The notes: a model not told the origin generated them from the sequence alone. Shown: positions 19,658-29,879, counted from the first letter of the stretch. The stretch: 64,000 bases of DNA from Microbacterium flavescens (GCF_018588945.1 NZ_JAFIWA010000001.1:729893-793892), one strand, 5' to 3'. Made by a program: numbers and translations.

Positions 19658-20299
19658 TCAGGGGAGGTCGATCGGCTCGCTCGGCGGCGAGCCGTGGCGG
19701 CGGACCTTGATCACGCGGAACCCCCGGCCGGTCGCGGCCCGGTGCACCGTATAGCCGCGTTCGAAGGTGGCCGCGAGCCAGCGCTGCAGCGAGTCGGAAC
19801 CGAGGTTGCGCTGCACGACCAGCCACGCGTCGGCGCGCTCGTCGAGCCGCGGGATCCAGCGCTCGAGCAGACCGTGCAGCTCGTTCTTGCCGACCCGGAT
19901 GGGCGGATTGGAGCGGATCGTGCGGAAGACGACGTCGTCGGGAACATCGTCGGGCAGCGCAGCGTTGACATTTGAGAGGCCCAGCGCTTCGGCGTTGCGG
20001 CGGACGAGGTCCAGCGCTCGTTCATTCACATCCACCGCCCAGACGGTCGCGTGCGGAGACTCCATCGCGAGGCTCAAGGCGATCGGTCCCCAACCGCATC
20101 CGAGGTCGAGGAGATTCCCGCCGGGTGGCGGCGGGGGAGTGTTCGACAGCAGCACGCCGGTGCCCGAGTCGACATGATCGGGGCTGAACACCCCGCCCGC
20201 GGTCGTCACCTCGACATCGCGGCCGGCGAGCGTGACGCGGACGCGGCGGAGGTTCTCGGGACTGGCGGGCGATGCACTGAAGTAGTGGTCGCTCCCCAT
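19658..20299 (-). CDS. class I SAM methyltransferase, RsmC-like
   Basis: 213 residues. SAM motif I is NLLDLGCGWGPIALSLA (about 62-78); SNPPIRVGKNELHGL carries the NPP(I/F) catalytic motif of N2-guanine RNA methyltransferases of the RsmC type. Only the catalytic half of RsmC is present, which is usual outside enterobacteria. Starts at the ATG at 20299, with TAGGCT on the minus strand (20308-20313) 8 nt upstream. It is divergent from hflX. The rRNA target is inferred. Confidence 0.85.
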   Translation of the reverse strand: MGSDHYFSASPASPENLRRVRVTLAGRDVEVTTAGGVFSPDHVDSGTGVLLSNTPPPPPGGNLLDLGCGWGPIALSLAMESPHATVWAVDVNERALDLVRRNAEALGLSNVNAALPDDVPDDVVFRTIRSNPPIRVGKNELHGLLERWIPRLDERADAWLVVQRNLGSDSLQRWLAATFERGYTVHRAATGRGFRVIKVRRHGSPPSEPIDLP

Positions 20300-20390
20300 G
20301 GCTGATGAGCCTAGCGGAGGACAAGACTAGAATTCACGGACGCCTCGGACTGGCCGATACCGCCGGGACAGGCATCCCCGAAAGGAACAC

Positions 20391-21908
20391 ATGACGGATA
20401 CGACAACACCTCAGAGCACGGACGAGACGCCGGTGGACCCGGTGGATCGCGTGCTGGCGCGCGCTGAAGCGCGCTCGGGGGTGCGCGTGTTCGGCGCCGC
20501 TCAGGCGCTGCAGGACGAGGCCACGATCGGCACCGCCGACACCGATGGCGAGCAGTGGGACCGCGAGGAGCGGGCCGCCCTGCGGCGTGTGCCGGGACTC
20601 TCGACGGAGCTCGAGGACGTCACCGAGGTCGAGTACCGGCAGCTGCGGCTCGAGAACGTCGTGCTGGTCGGCGTGCACCCGCAGGGTCATCAGGAGGACG
20701 CCGAGAACTCGCTGCGCGAGCTCGCCGCGCTCGCCGAGACCGCCGGAGCCGTCGTGCTCGACGGTGTGCTGCAGCGGCGCCCGCATCCGGACGCCGCGAC
20801 CTACGTCGGCCGTGGCAAGGCGCAGGAGCTCCGCGACATCGTCGCGGCGGTCGGCGCCGACACCGTGATCGCCGACACCGAGCTCGCCCCCAGCCAGCGC
20901 CGCGCACTCGAGGACGTCGTGAAGGTGAAGGTCATCGACCGCACCACCGTGATCCTCGACATCTTCAGCCAGCACGCCAAGAGCCGAGAGGGCAAGGCTC
21001 AGGTCGAGCTCGCCCAGCTCGAGTACCTGCTGCCGCGACTGCGCGGCTGGGGTGACTCGATGAGCCGTCAGGCCGGTGGCCAGGTGGGCGCGGGCGGCGC
21101 GGGCATGGGCTCGCGCGGACCGGGTGAGACGAAGATCGAGCTCGATCGACGCCGCATCCGGACCAAGATGGCGCTGCTGCGCCGGCAGATCCGCGACTTC
21201 GCGCCCGCACGCGAGGCAAAGCGCGCCGAGCGCAAGCGCCACACCATCCCGTCGGTCGCGATCGCCGGCTACACCAACGCCGGCAAGTCCAGCCTGCTCA
21301 ATCGCCTCACCAGTGCGGGCGTGCTGGTCGAGAACGCCCTGTTCGCGACGCTGGATGCGACCGTCCGTCGGTCCGAGACGGCAGACGGACGCGTCTACAC
21401 GCTCACCGACACGGTCGGCTTCGTGCGCAACCTGCCCCACCAGCTGGTCGAGGCGTTCCGCTCGACGCTGGAGGAGGTCGGCGAGTCCGACGTCATCGTG
21501 CACGTGGTGGACGGCTCGCACCCCGACCCGGCGGCGCAGCTGGCGACGGTGCGCGATGTCATCGGCGACGTGGGCGGACGCGACATCCCCGAGATCGTCG
21601 TCTTCAACAAGGCCGACCTCATCGACGACGACGCACGGCTGCTGCTGCGCGGGCTGGAGCCGAAGGCGCTGTTCGCGTCGTCGCGCACCGGCGAGGGGAT
21701 CGACGAGCTTCGCGCCGCGGTCGAGGCGGCGCTGCCGCTTCCGGCCGTCGAGATCGACGTGCTCGTCCCGTACGACCGCGGCGACCTCGTGTCGGCGATC
21801 CACGAGCAGGGCATCATCCTGGCTCAGGAGCACGAGGAAGGCGGCACGGCGGTGCGTGCGCGCGTCGGCGAGCACCTCGCCGCCCGGCTCGCGCCATTCG
21901 TGCGCTGA
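20391..21908 (+). CDS. hflX: GTPase HflX
   Basis: Ribosome-splitting GTPase for stalled 50S/70S particles. 505 residues: an N-terminal nucleotide-binding domain (TYVGRGKAQEL...VIADTELAPSQRRALED), the coiled linker with GGAGMGSRGPGETKIELDRRRIR, and the G domain with G1 GYTNAGKSS, G3 DTVGF and G4 NKAD. The ATG at 20391 follows a GAAAGGAA Shine-Dalgarno. Ends convergently on the S9 peptidase with a shared hairpin between. Confidence 0.95.
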   Translation: MTDTTTPQSTDETPVDPVDRVLARAEARSGVRVFGAAQALQDEATIGTADTDGEQWDREERAALRRVPGLSTELEDVTEVEYRQLRLENVVLVGVHPQGHQEDAENSLRELAALAETAGAVVLDGVLQRRPHPDAATYVGRGKAQELRDIVAAVGADTVIADTELAPSQRRALEDVVKVKVIDRTTVILDIFSQHAKSREGKAQVELAQLEYLLPRLRGWGDSMSRQAGGQVGAGGAGMGSRGPGETKIELDRRRIRTKMALLRRQIRDFAPAREAKRAERKRHTIPSVAIAGYTNAGKSSLLNRLTSAGVLVENALFATLDATVRRSETADGRVYTLTDTVGFVRNLPHQLVEAFRSTLEEVGESDVIVHVVDGSHPDPAAQLATVRDVIGDVGGRDIPEIVVFNKADLIDDDARLLLRGLEPKALFASSRTGEGIDELRAAVEAALPLPAVEIDVLVPYDRGDLVSAIHEQGIILAQEHEEGGTAVRARVGEHLAARLAPFVR

Positions 21909-21980
21909 CGCGTTTCGTCTCGTCGCTTCGCTCCTCGCTCAACGACCCGGGCAGCGGAGCGAGACGAGACCCGGCGTCAG
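21905..21980. terminator. bidirectional hairpin between hflX and the S9 peptidase, REP-like
   Basis: CTGACGC at 21905-21911 pairs with GCGTCAG at 21974-21980, and GTCTCGTC at 21917-21924 with GACGAGAC at 21963-21970. The outer arms contain the stop codons of both genes. The loop side reads GCTCAACGACC, which also occurs, inverted, in the repeat at 53.7 kb. Confidence 0.7.
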
Positions 21981-23899
21981 TCGAGCTCGAGCGCCGGGAT
22001 CCCCGGCGGGTCGAAGCCCAGCACCTGGCCGAGGAAGGCGACCTCCGCCTCCAGCTGCCGCACGACCGTCTCGGCACGGCGGAACCCGTGGCCCTCGCCC
22101 TCGAACGCGAGATAGGCGTGCGGGACGCCGTTCGCCCGCAGGGCGTCGCGCACCGCCTCGGACTGCGAGGGCGGCACCACCTGGTCGTCGAGCCCCTGCT
22201 CGATGAGCAGCGGTGTGCGCAGCCGTTCGAGGCGTGACAGGGGCGATCGGGCCGCGTAGAGCGCCTCGGCCTCGGGCAACGGCCCCACCATGCTGTCGAG
22301 GTAGCGCGACTCGAAGTCGTGCGTGTCTTCGGCCAGTCGTCGCAGGTCGGCGACGCCGTAGCGGCTGATCCCCGCGGCGAAGGCGTCCGACAGCGTCAGG
22401 GCGCACAGCACGGTCCAACCGCCCGCGGACCCGCCCGCGATCGCGAGCCGCTCGGGGTCTGCCGCGCCGCTGCCCGCATGACCCTGCGCGGCGGCGATCA
22501 CGTCGTCGACGTCGACGACGCCCCACTGCCCGAGGAGGCGCTCCCGGTACGCGCGCCCGTAGCCGCTCGAACCGCCGTAGTTCACATCGAGGACGCCGAT
22601 GCCGCGGCTGGTGAAGTAGGCGATCTTGCCGGATGCCGCGCCCCCGACGTGCGCGGTCGGCCCGCCGTGGACGAAGACCACGTAGGGCGGCCGCTCGTCC
22701 TCGGGGCCGGAGGCGTCGGGGTTGGTCGGCGGGAAGTCGAACGCATGGACGGGTCCGCGAGGACCGTCGAAGGAGACGGCGCGGGCACGCGGCATCCATT
22801 CGTCACCCCACGCCGTGCGACCGCCCGCGATCAGACGCGCGGCGGCAGGCTGGTCGACGTCGATGTCCCAGAGGGCGGCTCCCGCAGGGCCGGAGCCGCT
22901 GAGGAGCAGCCTGGTGCCGCGGACGTCTTCGATCGACATGCCCGCGACCGCGTCGACGGGGAGCGGCTGCACGGACCCGTCGCTGCCGATGACGACGAGC
23001 TCGTCCGAGCCCTGGGTGCGGACGGCGACGATGCGACCGTCGTCGAGCACCGCGAACCAGCGCTGGCCGAGCGCCCACAGCGGCCCGCCGGTGTCGGCGT
23101 CGGCCTCGGCGATGTCCTCGCAGTGCAGGTCGGCGGTCAGGCGCAGGCACGACAGATTCCAGCGGCCCGACCGGTCGTCGCTGTAGAGGATCTCGTCGTC
23201 GCTCAGCCACACGGGCTGGAGCGGCGCGGTGGAGCCGCCCGCGACGGTCGCCCATTCGGCGACGACGCCGTCCTCGAGCCTTCCGACCCGAAGCTCGGCG
23301 CTGTCCCACGGCATATGGGGGTGGTCCCAGGAGATCCAGGCGAGATGCGCGCCGTCGGGCGAGAGCGCGGGGTGGGCGAAGAAGTCGCTGTCCTCGACGA
23401 GGGACGGCAGTCGCGCCATATCCGCGGCCCCGCTGCCGTCGACCGGGACCTCGACGATGTCGCGGTGCGGAGGAGCTTCGTCGCGGTGGGTCTCGCGCAC
23501 GGCGAGGAGGCGCCCGCCCTGCCAGGTGAGCCCCCCGAAGCGCACGTCGCCGGCCAGGGGCGTGAGGGGCTTCGCACGCTCACCCGGTACGACCCTCCAC
23601 ACCCGCTGATCGGCCTTCTCGACGAAGACCAGAGCGTCGCCGGCGACCGTGGTCCACGCGCCTCCGCCGTACTCGTGCACGCGCGATCGCGCGCTCCAGG
23701 GCGCCTCGATCAGGTCGGAGACGTCGCCGGATGCCGTCATCGTGCGCACCGTCGTACGTCCCGCCTCCTCGGGCACCGACTCGCCCCACCAGACCTCGTC
23801 ACCGACGTACCGGGCGCCCTCGATGCGGGGCGACGCTGCCGACACCGCCTCCGCCGACAGGGGGGATGGCCAGGATCCGTAGGGGAGCTCGGTGGTCAC
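21977..23899 (-). CDS. S9-family prolyl oligopeptidase (acylaminoacyl-peptidase-like)
   Basis: 640 residues: an N-terminal beta-propeller and a C-terminal alpha/beta hydrolase. The nucleophile is in AIAGGSAGGWTVL, the Asp in GLDDQVVPPSQSEAV and the His in EGEGHGFRR; FVHGGPTAHV forms the oxyanion region. It cleaves short peptides in the cytoplasm, with no signal peptide seen. The longer reading frame reaches 24052, but GTG at 23899 is preceded on the minus strand by TAGCGT (23907-23912) at 7 nt, so this leaderless start is chosen. Confidence 0.9.
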   Translation of the reverse strand: MTTELPYGSWPSPLSAEAVSAASPRIEGARYVGDEVWWGESVPEEAGRTTVRTMTASGDVSDLIEAPWSARSRVHEYGGGAWTTVAGDALVFVEKADQRVWRVVPGERAKPLTPLAGDVRFGGLTWQGGRLLAVRETHRDEAPPHRDIVEVPVDGSGAADMARLPSLVEDSDFFAHPALSPDGAHLAWISWDHPHMPWDSAELRVGRLEDGVVAEWATVAGGSTAPLQPVWLSDDEILYSDDRSGRWNLSCLRLTADLHCEDIAEADADTGGPLWALGQRWFAVLDDGRIVAVRTQGSDELVVIGSDGSVQPLPVDAVAGMSIEDVRGTRLLLSGSGPAGAALWDIDVDQPAAARLIAGGRTAWGDEWMPRARAVSFDGPRGPVHAFDFPPTNPDASGPEDERPPYVVFVHGGPTAHVGGAASGKIAYFTSRGIGVLDVNYGGSSGYGRAYRERLLGQWGVVDVDDVIAAAQGHAGSGAADPERLAIAGGSAGGWTVLCALTLSDAFAAGISRYGVADLRRLAEDTHDFESRYLDSMVGPLPEAEALYAARSPLSRLERLRTPLLIEQGLDDQVVPPSQSEAVRDALRANGVPHAYLAFEGEGHGFRRAETVVRQLEAEVAFLGQVLGFDPPGIPALELD

Positions 23900-23959
23900 G
23901 GCATCCACGCTACGGCGAAACAGAAGGTCATAGGGAGGGGCTTGCGTCGGACGCTCGGC

Positions 23960-24146
23960 TAGCTTGGAGCCATCGTCGCCCGGTCGTCCCACTCGGACGG
24001 TCCCCACGAGAGATCGAGGGGCCGGGCAGGGAGCGACAGCCGAGCCCGGCACCCGCCCGCGATGACACCGCGCCGCCGGTCACCCCGGGTGTGCGCGCGT
24101 CCGCGGCCGCCCGGCCACTCCGTCCGTCCGAACCGAGAAGCACGAT
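23960..24146 (+). promoter_or_regulatory. promoter and structured 5' leader of metF-metE
   Basis: TAGCTT at 23960-23965 is a -10 candidate, so the metF mRNA would carry a leader of roughly 175 nt, unusual next to so many leaderless genes. The leader can fold: CATCG (23972-23976) against CGATG near 24060, GCCCGG near 23978 against CCGGGC near 24025, and further GC stems up to the start codon. It does not clearly match the cobalamin, SAM-I, SAM-II or SAH riboswitch patterns I know. A methionine- or SAM-responsive element is possible but unproven. Confidence 0.4.
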
Positions 24147-25106
24147 ATGTCGATCGACCTCAGCACACCCCCGGTGCCGTTCTCGTTCGAGGTGTACCCG
24201 CCCAGATCCTCCGCGGGGTTCCTCGCCCTGCACGAGACGATCCGGCAGCTCGCGGCGGCGCGTCCGCGCTTCATCTCGGTCACCTACGGGGCCGGCGGAT
24301 CCACCGGCGGGCGCTCACTGGACCTGCTCCGGTTCATCCTGCGGGAGACCGACACCGCGCCGCTCGCGCACCTGACGTGCGTGGGCAGCACGTACGCGGG
24401 CGCCCACGCGCTGATCCGCGAATTCCTGGATGCCGGTGTCACCAGCTTCCTCGCCCTCCGAGGCGACCCGCCCGCAGGCCTGGGCGCGGACCAGCCGTTC
24501 CTCGGCGACCTCGAGAGCTCGGCGCAGCTCGTGCAGCTCATCGACCGCGTGCAGGCCGAGCGGGCTCCCTATACGGAGCGGGAGATCCCGGGAGTTCCCG
24601 GCGCGGTGCAGGTCGAGCCGCGCGTCAAGGTCGACATCGCGGTCGCCGCGTTCCCGAACGGGCACCCGCGGTCGCGGCATCCGCGCGAGCACATCGATGC
24701 GCTCCTCGCGAAGCAGGCCGCCGGCGCCACCCTCGCGATCACGCAGCTTTTCTTCCACGCCGACGACTACCTCGCCTTCGTCCAGCGCTCGCGCGACGCT
24801 GGCGTGACGATCCCGATTCTCCCCGGCATCATGCCCATCACGTCGCCCTCGCGACTGCGTCGGGTGCTCGAGCTCAGCGGCGAGGAGCTGCCCGCCGAAC
24901 TCGCCATCGCGCTCGAGGTCGAGCCGACGGCCGAGGGCCAGCGGGCACTCGGCACCGAGTACGCCGCAGGCCTCGCGCGCGACGTCGTCGCCGGGGGCGC
25001 GCCCGGCGTGCACCTCTACGCGTACAACAGCCATGAAACGGTGCTCGCGGTGCTCCGCGACGCCGGCATCCTCACCCACCCCCTCGAGAAGGAAGCCGCA
25101 CGATGA
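24147..25106 (+). CDS. metF: methylenetetrahydrofolate reductase
   Basis: Makes methyl-THF for methionine synthesis. 319 residues, TIM barrel: [14 protein letters not shown] at the N-terminus holds the catalytic Glu, followed by [31 protein letters not shown] and [12 protein letters not shown] (flavin and folate sites). The stop overlaps the metE ATG (ATGA), so the methyl donor and the methyltransferase are made together. The ATG at 24147 has only a weak Shine-Dalgarno. Confidence 0.95.
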   Translation: MSIDLSTPPVPFSFEVYPPRSSAGFLALHETIRQLAAARPRFISVTYGAGGSTGGRSLDLLRFILRETDTAPLAHLTCVGSTYAGAHALIREFLDAGVTSFLALRGDPPAGLGADQPFLGDLESSAQLVQLIDRVQAERAPYTEREIPGVPGAVQVEPRVKVDIAVAAFPNGHPRSRHPREHIDALLAKQAAGATLAITQLFFHADDYLAFVQRSRDAGVTIPILPGIMPITSPSRLRRVLELSGEELPAELAIALEVEPTAEGQRALGTEYAAGLARDVVAGGAPGVHLYAYNSHETVLAVLRDAGILTHPLEKEAAR

Positions 25107-27436
25107 CCGACACCACCCAAGACTTCCCCCGCGGCACGATCCTCGGGTACCCGCGCATCGGCCGCCGTCGCGAACTCAAGCGCGCCATCGAGTCGCACTG
25201 GGCCGGCAAGACCGACGAGGCGACGCTCGAGCAGACCGCCGTCGAGCTCCGTCGCGCCACGCGCGAGCGCCTCGCCGAGCTCGGGCTCGGCCGCGACGAC
25301 TCGTCGATCCCCGAGTCGTTCTCGTACTACGACCAGGTGCTCGACGTCGCTGTCGCGGTCGGCGCTCTGCCCGAGCGCTTCGCCGACCTGCGCGACGCCG
25401 ACGGCACCGTCGGCCTAGGCGCATACTTCACCGCGGCGCGCGGTGCAGGCGAGAACGCACCGCTCGAGATGACGAAGTGGTTCGACACGAACTACCACTA
25501 CCTCGTTCCGGAGATCGGTCCCGAGACCTCGTTCGCGCTGTCGAGCGACCGGTTCGCCCGCCAGGTCGCGGAGGCGAAGGCCGACGGGTTCACCGTCCGG
25601 CCCGTCGTCGTCGGTCCGGTGACCCTCCTGGCACTCGCGAAGGCCACCGATACAGCCGAGGGCTTCGACCCGCTGAGCCGGCTCGACGACCTGCTGCCCG
25701 TCTACGCCGAGCTCCTCGCGTCGCTGCGCGCCGCCGGCGCCGAGTGGGTCCAGCTCGACGAGCCCGCCCTCGTGAGCGAGAGCCTGCCCGCGGGCGCCGC
25801 CGCCCTGGCTGAGGCGGCTTCGCGCGCCTACGCGGTGCTGGGAGCTGCGTCGAACCGCCCGTCGATCCTCGTGACCGCGGGCTACGCCCAGCTCTCGCCC
25901 GACGCGTGGACGGCGCTCGCCGCCGCACCCGTCGAGGCGCTGGCCATCGACCTGACCCGCGGTGCGCTGCCCTCGGCGGTCGACGGACTGGCCGACAAGA
26001 CGCTCGTGGGAGGCGTCATCGACGGTCGCAACATCTGGCGGGGCGACCTCGCCGGCGCGTGGGCGAAGCTCGAGGCGCTCCGGGGGCTCGGAGCCGCGCG
26101 GGTGTCCGCCGGCACGTCGACGTCGCTGCAGCACGTGCCGCACGACGTGCAGGACGAGACCGCTCTCGACCCGCGCCTGGTGTCGTGGCTCGCCTTCGCC
26201 GACCAGAAGACCGGGCAGGTCGTCACGCTGGCGCGCGGACTGGCCGACGGCGCGTCGGCCATCGAGGACGACGTGGCCGCGGCATCCGCTGCCCTCGCCG
26301 ACCGCCGGAGCGCGCCAGGGGTGCGCGACGGCGCCGTGCGGGAGCGTGCCTCCGCACTCACGACGGCGGACTTCGACCGCGGCGACTACGCGGCGCGCGT
26401 CGCGGCGCAGGAGACGGCGCTCGGGCTGCCCGTCCTGCCCACGACCACGATCGGCTCGTTCCCGCAGACCGGCGACATCCGCCGCGCGCGCGCCCGTCAC
26501 GGCAAGGGCGAGATCACGACCGAGGAGTACGAGCAGTTCCTCCGCGACGAGATCGCGCGGGTGGTCACGCTGCAGGAGGACCTCGGGCTCGACGTGCTCG
26601 TGCACGGCGAGGCCGAGCGCAACGACATGGTGCAGTACTTCGCCGAGAACCTCGACGGATTCGACGTGACCCAGAACGGCTGGGTGCAGTCGTACGGCTC
26701 GCGAGCGACGCGCCCCTCGATCCTGTGGGGCGACGTGTCGCGGCCTGCTCCGATCACGGTGGCCTGGTCGACGTTCGCCCAGTCGCTCACCGACAAGCCA
26801 ATGAAGGGCATGCTGACCGGTCCGGTGACCATCCTCGCGTGGTCGTTCGTGCGCGACGACCAGCCGCTGGGCGACACGGCCAACCAGGTGGCCCTGGCCC
26901 TGCGCGACGAGATCGCCGACCTCGAGGCCGCCGGCATCGGCGTGATCCAGGTGGACGAGCCCGCGCTGCGCGAGCTGCTGCCGCTGAAGAAGGCCGACCA
27001 GTCGTCCTACCTCGACTGGTCGGTGGGTGCCTTCCGGCTGTCGACCGCGGGTGCCGCCGAGGCCACGCAGGTGCACACGCACCTCTGCTACTCGGAGTTC
27101 GACGTCGTCATCGACGCCATCGCGGCGCTGGACGCCGACGTGACCTCGATCGAAGCCGCCCGCAGCCGCGGGGAGGTCATCGGCGACATCGCCGAATCGG
27201 GCTTCACGCACGGCGTGGGGCCGGGCGTCTACGACATCCACTCGCCTCGCGTGCCGTCGGTCGACGAGGTGGCGGAACTGCTCGAGCGCGCCGCCACCGA
27301 GCTGCCGCTGCGCCAGGTCTGGGTGAACCCCGACTGCGGCCTGAAGACCCGGGGCTACGACGAGACGGTGGAGTCGCTGCGCAACATCATCGAGGCCACG
27401 CGCACGATCCGCGACAAGGTGGGCGCCGCGGTCTAG
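25103..27436 (+). CDS. metE: cobalamin-independent methionine synthase
   Basis: Transfers the methyl of methyl-THF-polyglutamate to homocysteine. 777 residues, full length, two barrels: [14 protein letters not shown] at the start and [19 protein letters not shown] at the second barrel. The zinc ligands are His and Cys of [10 protein letters not shown], the Glu near [11 protein letters not shown], and Cys of [11 protein letters not shown]. Coupled to metF. Its TAG stop lies in the same CTAG as the stop of the convergent gene. Confidence 0.96.
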   Translation: MTDTTQDFPRGTILGYPRIGRRRELKRAIESHWAGKTDEATLEQTAVELRRATRERLAELGLGRDDSSIPESFSYYDQVLDVAVAVGALPERFADLRDADGTVGLGAYFTAARGAGENAPLEMTKWFDTNYHYLVPEIGPETSFALSSDRFARQVAEAKADGFTVRPVVVGPVTLLALAKATDTAEGFDPLSRLDDLLPVYAELLASLRAAGAEWVQLDEPALVSESLPAGAAALAEAASRAYAVLGAASNRPSILVTAGYAQLSPDAWTALAAAPVEALAIDLTRGALPSAVDGLADKTLVGGVIDGRNIWRGDLAGAWAKLEALRGLGAARVSAGTSTSLQHVPHDVQDETALDPRLVSWLAFADQKTGQVVTLARGLADGASAIEDDVAAASAALADRRSAPGVRDGAVRERASALTTADFDRGDYAARVAAQETALGLPVLPTTTIGSFPQTGDIRRARARHGKGEITTEEYEQFLRDEIARVVTLQEDLGLDVLVHGEAERNDMVQYFAENLDGFDVTQNGWVQSYGSRATRPSILWGDVSRPAPITVAWSTFAQSLTDKPMKGMLTGPVTILAWSFVRDDQPLGDTANQVALALRDEIADLEAAGIGVIQVDEPALRELLPLKKADQSSYLDWSVGAFRLSTAGAAEATQVHTHLCYSEFDVVIDAIAALDADVTSIEAARSRGEVIGDIAESGFTHGVGPGVYDIHSPRVPSVDEVAELLERAATELPLRQVWVNPDCGLKTRGYDETVESLRNIIEATRTIRDKVGAAV

Positions 27437-28869
27437 CGCTTCGGGCTCGAGATGGAGCGCTCGGATGCCGCGGCCACACCGGCCGCGGCATCCGGCGTCT
27501 CCGCGGTCTCGACCGCGACGATGTCGGACTCGAGGACGACGTCGGACTCGTCCACGGGGCGCTCCTCATCGCGGCGCTGCAGCAGCTCGAGGACCCACGC
27601 GACGATGAAGGCCACGACGATGACGAGGACCACATCGCCGAAGGACAGCGGCCGCAGGGCGAACAGCCAGACGACCGCGAGCACCGCGATGGTCGTGCGC
27701 ACGAGCACGCGCGAGCGCGCCAGCCACGCGCCGAATCCCCGGGTGTCGAGCCCGCGGGCCGCCAGTTGACGGCGGGCGGACGAGTTGAGGCTGCGCACGG
27801 CACTGCGCGTGCCCTGGGCTGCGGCGGAGCGGCCCATGGCCCAGCCGAGGATCGCGATGAAGACGCCGAGGACGGACAGCACGAGCGCGGTCTGCGTCAT
27901 GGCGCCGATCAGCTGGTCGTAGATCACGCCCAGCCCCGACGGCGAGAGTCCGAGGTCGGACGCCACCGTGCCCATCGCCGTGTCTCCGATCGCCAGAGCG
28001 ACCGCCAGCGATCCGGCGCCGATCGCGATAGCGATGCCGGTGCCGAGCACCGCCACGCTGCGCCGGCGCGCCAGAGCGATGCCGAGTCCGAACAGCACGA
28101 GCGTCAGGACCGGCAGCCACCAGCCGAGCGTGGTGGCCAGCGCGTAGCCCGTGCGCACCGCGGCGAGGTTGTCGCCCTTTCCGACGATGACCACCCGGTC
28201 GATCTCGGGGATCAGCTGCGCCGCGCTCACGCCGCGATCGACGAGGCGCTCCTTGACGGTGTCGACGACGGCGCCGAGCTGGATGCCGACGCCCTCGTCG
28301 GTGCGCACCACGAGGCCGCCGCCGTCAGACGTCGCCGCCGTGGTGAGAGCGCGGTGGGCGGCCCGCGTCGCCGTCGCCCAGACATCGGCGAAGGCATCCG
28401 ATTCGACCACTCGCGTGACCGCCTCGTTCACCAGGTTCTCGAGCCCGCTCGCGGCCGGCGCCTGCAGCAGACCGAGGGCCTGCGCGGCGCGCGGCGGGAG
28501 CCCCAGGTCGGCGATGCCGTCGAACACGTTCGCCGTGAGGGTCTGGAAGTCCACCTCCGCGCTGATCGCCTCCATCGCCTCGTCGATGACCATGGCCTGA
28601 ACGGCGCTGTCATCGACCAGCGGAGCGAGAGTGCCGACGAAGGCGTCCTCCTCGACGAGCTGGATGCGCGCCCAGGCGGTCACGATCGAGATGGGGACCA
28701 GGATCGCCGCGATCACGATGCACAGCCCGGAGACCCAGGCCCGCCAGCGCCCACTCGACCGGGCGGGGGCCGGCGACGCGGTGTCGGCCGCGAGCCGGGC
28801 GTTCTCCAGCTCGAGTTCGCGGATGCGTGCCTCGAGCGCCTGTGCGTCCGCCGTGTCGATGTCGCTCAT
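27433..28869 (-). CDS. large membrane protein of unknown function
   Basis: 478 residues. A coiled acidic N-terminus ([15 protein letters not shown], typical heptad) is followed by a membrane helix at about 45-66, a roughly 160-residue soluble part that should lie outside the cell, then four to five membrane helices in the C-terminal half (about 225-415) and an acidic tail. I do not recognise a named function; similar proteins occur in many actinobacteria next to lexA. The chosen ATG follows CACAAT at 28876-28881 (minus strand) by 6 nt. It ends in a CTAG shared with metE. Confidence 0.75.
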   Translation of the reverse strand: MSDIDTADAQALEARIRELELENARLAADTASPAPARSSGRWRAWVSGLCIVIAAILVPISIVTAWARIQLVEEDAFVGTLAPLVDDSAVQAMVIDEAMEAISAEVDFQTLTANVFDGIADLGLPPRAAQALGLLQAPAASGLENLVNEAVTRVVESDAFADVWATATRAAHRALTTAATSDGGGLVVRTDEGVGIQLGAVVDTVKERLVDRGVSAAQLIPEIDRVVIVGKGDNLAAVRTGYALATTLGWWLPVLTLVLFGLGIALARRRSVAVLGTGIAIAIGAGSLAVALAIGDTAMGTVASDLGLSPSGLGVIYDQLIGAMTQTALVLSVLGVFIAILGWAMGRSAAAQGTRSAVRSLNSSARRQLAARGLDTRGFGAWLARSRVLVRTTIAVLAVVWLFALRPLSFGDVVLVIVVAFIVAWVLELLQRRDEERPVDESDVVLESDIVAVETAETPDAAAGVAAASERSISSPKR

Positions 28870-28927
28870 GCCGCCATTGTGGCGGACACCGGCTGCTCTC
28901 GCCGGAAGTTTCACCCGCCGGGGGTGA

Positions 28928-29608
28928 TCAGACGGCGCGGAGGACCGCCACGACTTTTCCGAGCACGACGGCTTCGTCGCCGAGGATGGGCTCGAAGGCG
29001 GAGTTGCGGGGGAGGAGCCACGTGTGCCCGTCGCGCTGGCGGAACGTCTTCACCGTCGCCTCGCCGTCGAGCATCGCGGCGACGATCTCGCCGTTGTCGG
29101 CAGTCGCCTGTGAGCGCACGACGACCCAGTCGCCGTCGCAGATGGCGGCGTCGATCATCGACTCACCCGAGACCTTGAGCATGAACAGGTCGCCCTTGCC
29201 GACCAGTTGACGGGGGAGCGGGAAGATCTCCTCCACCTGCTGCTCCGCCGTGATCGGGACGCCGGCGGCGATGCGCCCGACGAGCGGCACGAGGGCGGCA
29301 TCTCCGACCGACGGCGCGGAGTCGGCCGGATTCTCGGTGGAGGCGCCGGGGAGGTCGATGAGGACCTCCATCGCGCGGGTCTTGCCTGCGTCGCGCCGCA
29401 GATAGCCGCTCAGCTCGAGCTGGTTGAGCTGGTGGGTGACGCTCGACAGGGACTTGAGCCCGACCGCGTCGCCGATCTCGCGCATGCTCGGCGGATAGCC
29501 GTGGCGCGCGATCGAGCGCTGGATGACCTCGAGAATGGCGAGCTGCTTGTCGCTGAGGCTCTTGCGCCGTCGCGTCTGCGGCCTCTCGCGCCCGGTGGCG
29601 TCGCTCAT
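28928..29608 (-). CDS. lexA: SOS repressor LexA
   Basis: 226 residues. The N-terminal winged HTH is [24 protein letters not shown] (about 38-61). The self-cleavage site is Ala115-Gly116 in GRIAAGVPI, with Ser150 (SGESMIDA) and Lys187 (EATVKTFR) as the dyad. RecA filaments trigger cleavage. The ATG at 29608 has AGGAG 6 nt upstream. No perfect SOS box lies directly in front of lexA; the best candidate is shared with the divergent LysM gene at 29792-29807. Confidence 0.97.
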   Translation of the reverse strand: MSDATGRERPQTRRRKSLSDKQLAILEVIQRSIARHGYPPSMREIGDAVGLKSLSSVTHQLNQLELSGYLRRDAGKTRAMEVLIDLPGASTENPADSAPSVGDAALVPLVGRIAAGVPITAEQQVEEIFPLPRQLVGKGDLFMLKVSGESMIDAAICDGDWVVVRSQATADNGEIVAAMLDGEATVKTFRQRDGHTWLLPRNSAFEPILGDEAVVLGKVVAVLRAV

Positions 29609-29775
29609 GTCCGGCTCCTGTCTCGCTGTCTCGGAGGGCTCCGGGAGTGCAGCGGTCTTCGAATGTCGGAGGCCCGTGGTGGGGTTCTCGTATCGAAACC
29701 GTATCCGGATCCGAGGCTCGAAGGGAACACCGCGACCGCGTGTCGCGTTCGAGGAATCGAAGCCGGATCGGCCCC

Positions 29776-29804
29776 TTGACATCATAAACGGTCGAAGATA
29801 ACTT
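29776..29804 (+). promoter_or_regulatory. consensus promoter of the LysM gene with SOS-like palindrome
   Basis: A -35 TTGACA (29776-29781), a 17-bp spacer and a -10 TAACTT (29799-29804) form the best sigma-70-type promoter in the window. The palindrome CGAAG-ATAA-CTTCG, within TCGAAGATAACTTCGG at 29792-29807, covers the -10. It keeps the CGAA/TTCG frame of the SOS box but has G and C in place of the inner C and G, so LexA binding is likely but weaker by sequence than at recA. Confidence 0.7.
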
Positions 29805-29812
29805 CGGTACAG

Positions 29813-29856
29813 AGATTCGCATCCTCCGCTCCCGGCCGAGCGGCGGGTGCGAATCT
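29813..29856 (+). promoter_or_regulatory. hairpin at the 5' end of the LysM mRNA
   Basis: AGATTCGCATCCTCCGCTC (29813-29831) pairs with 29838-29856 over a 6-base loop: 17 Watson-Crick pairs, one G-U and one mismatch in 19. With a start of transcription near 29811, the hairpin begins at about +3 and ends 9 bases before the AGGAGGAG Shine-Dalgarno. Confidence 0.65.
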
Positions 29857-29879
29857 CCCCCCAGCAGGAGGAGCACACC

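Noticed and set aside
23960..24146. Cobalamin riboswitch upstream of metF-metE
   Set aside because: GGACGGTCCCC recalls part of a cobalamin core, but the conserved B12 box and the rest of the core are missing. The structured leader is kept only as an unassigned element.
29640..29765. Several TCGAA/TTCGA words between lexA and the LysM promoter taken as SOS boxes
   Set aside because: TTCGAGGAATCGAA and the single TCGAA words have the half-sites in the wrong order or unpaired; only 29792-29807 keeps the CGAA-N6-TTCG frame of the recA box.
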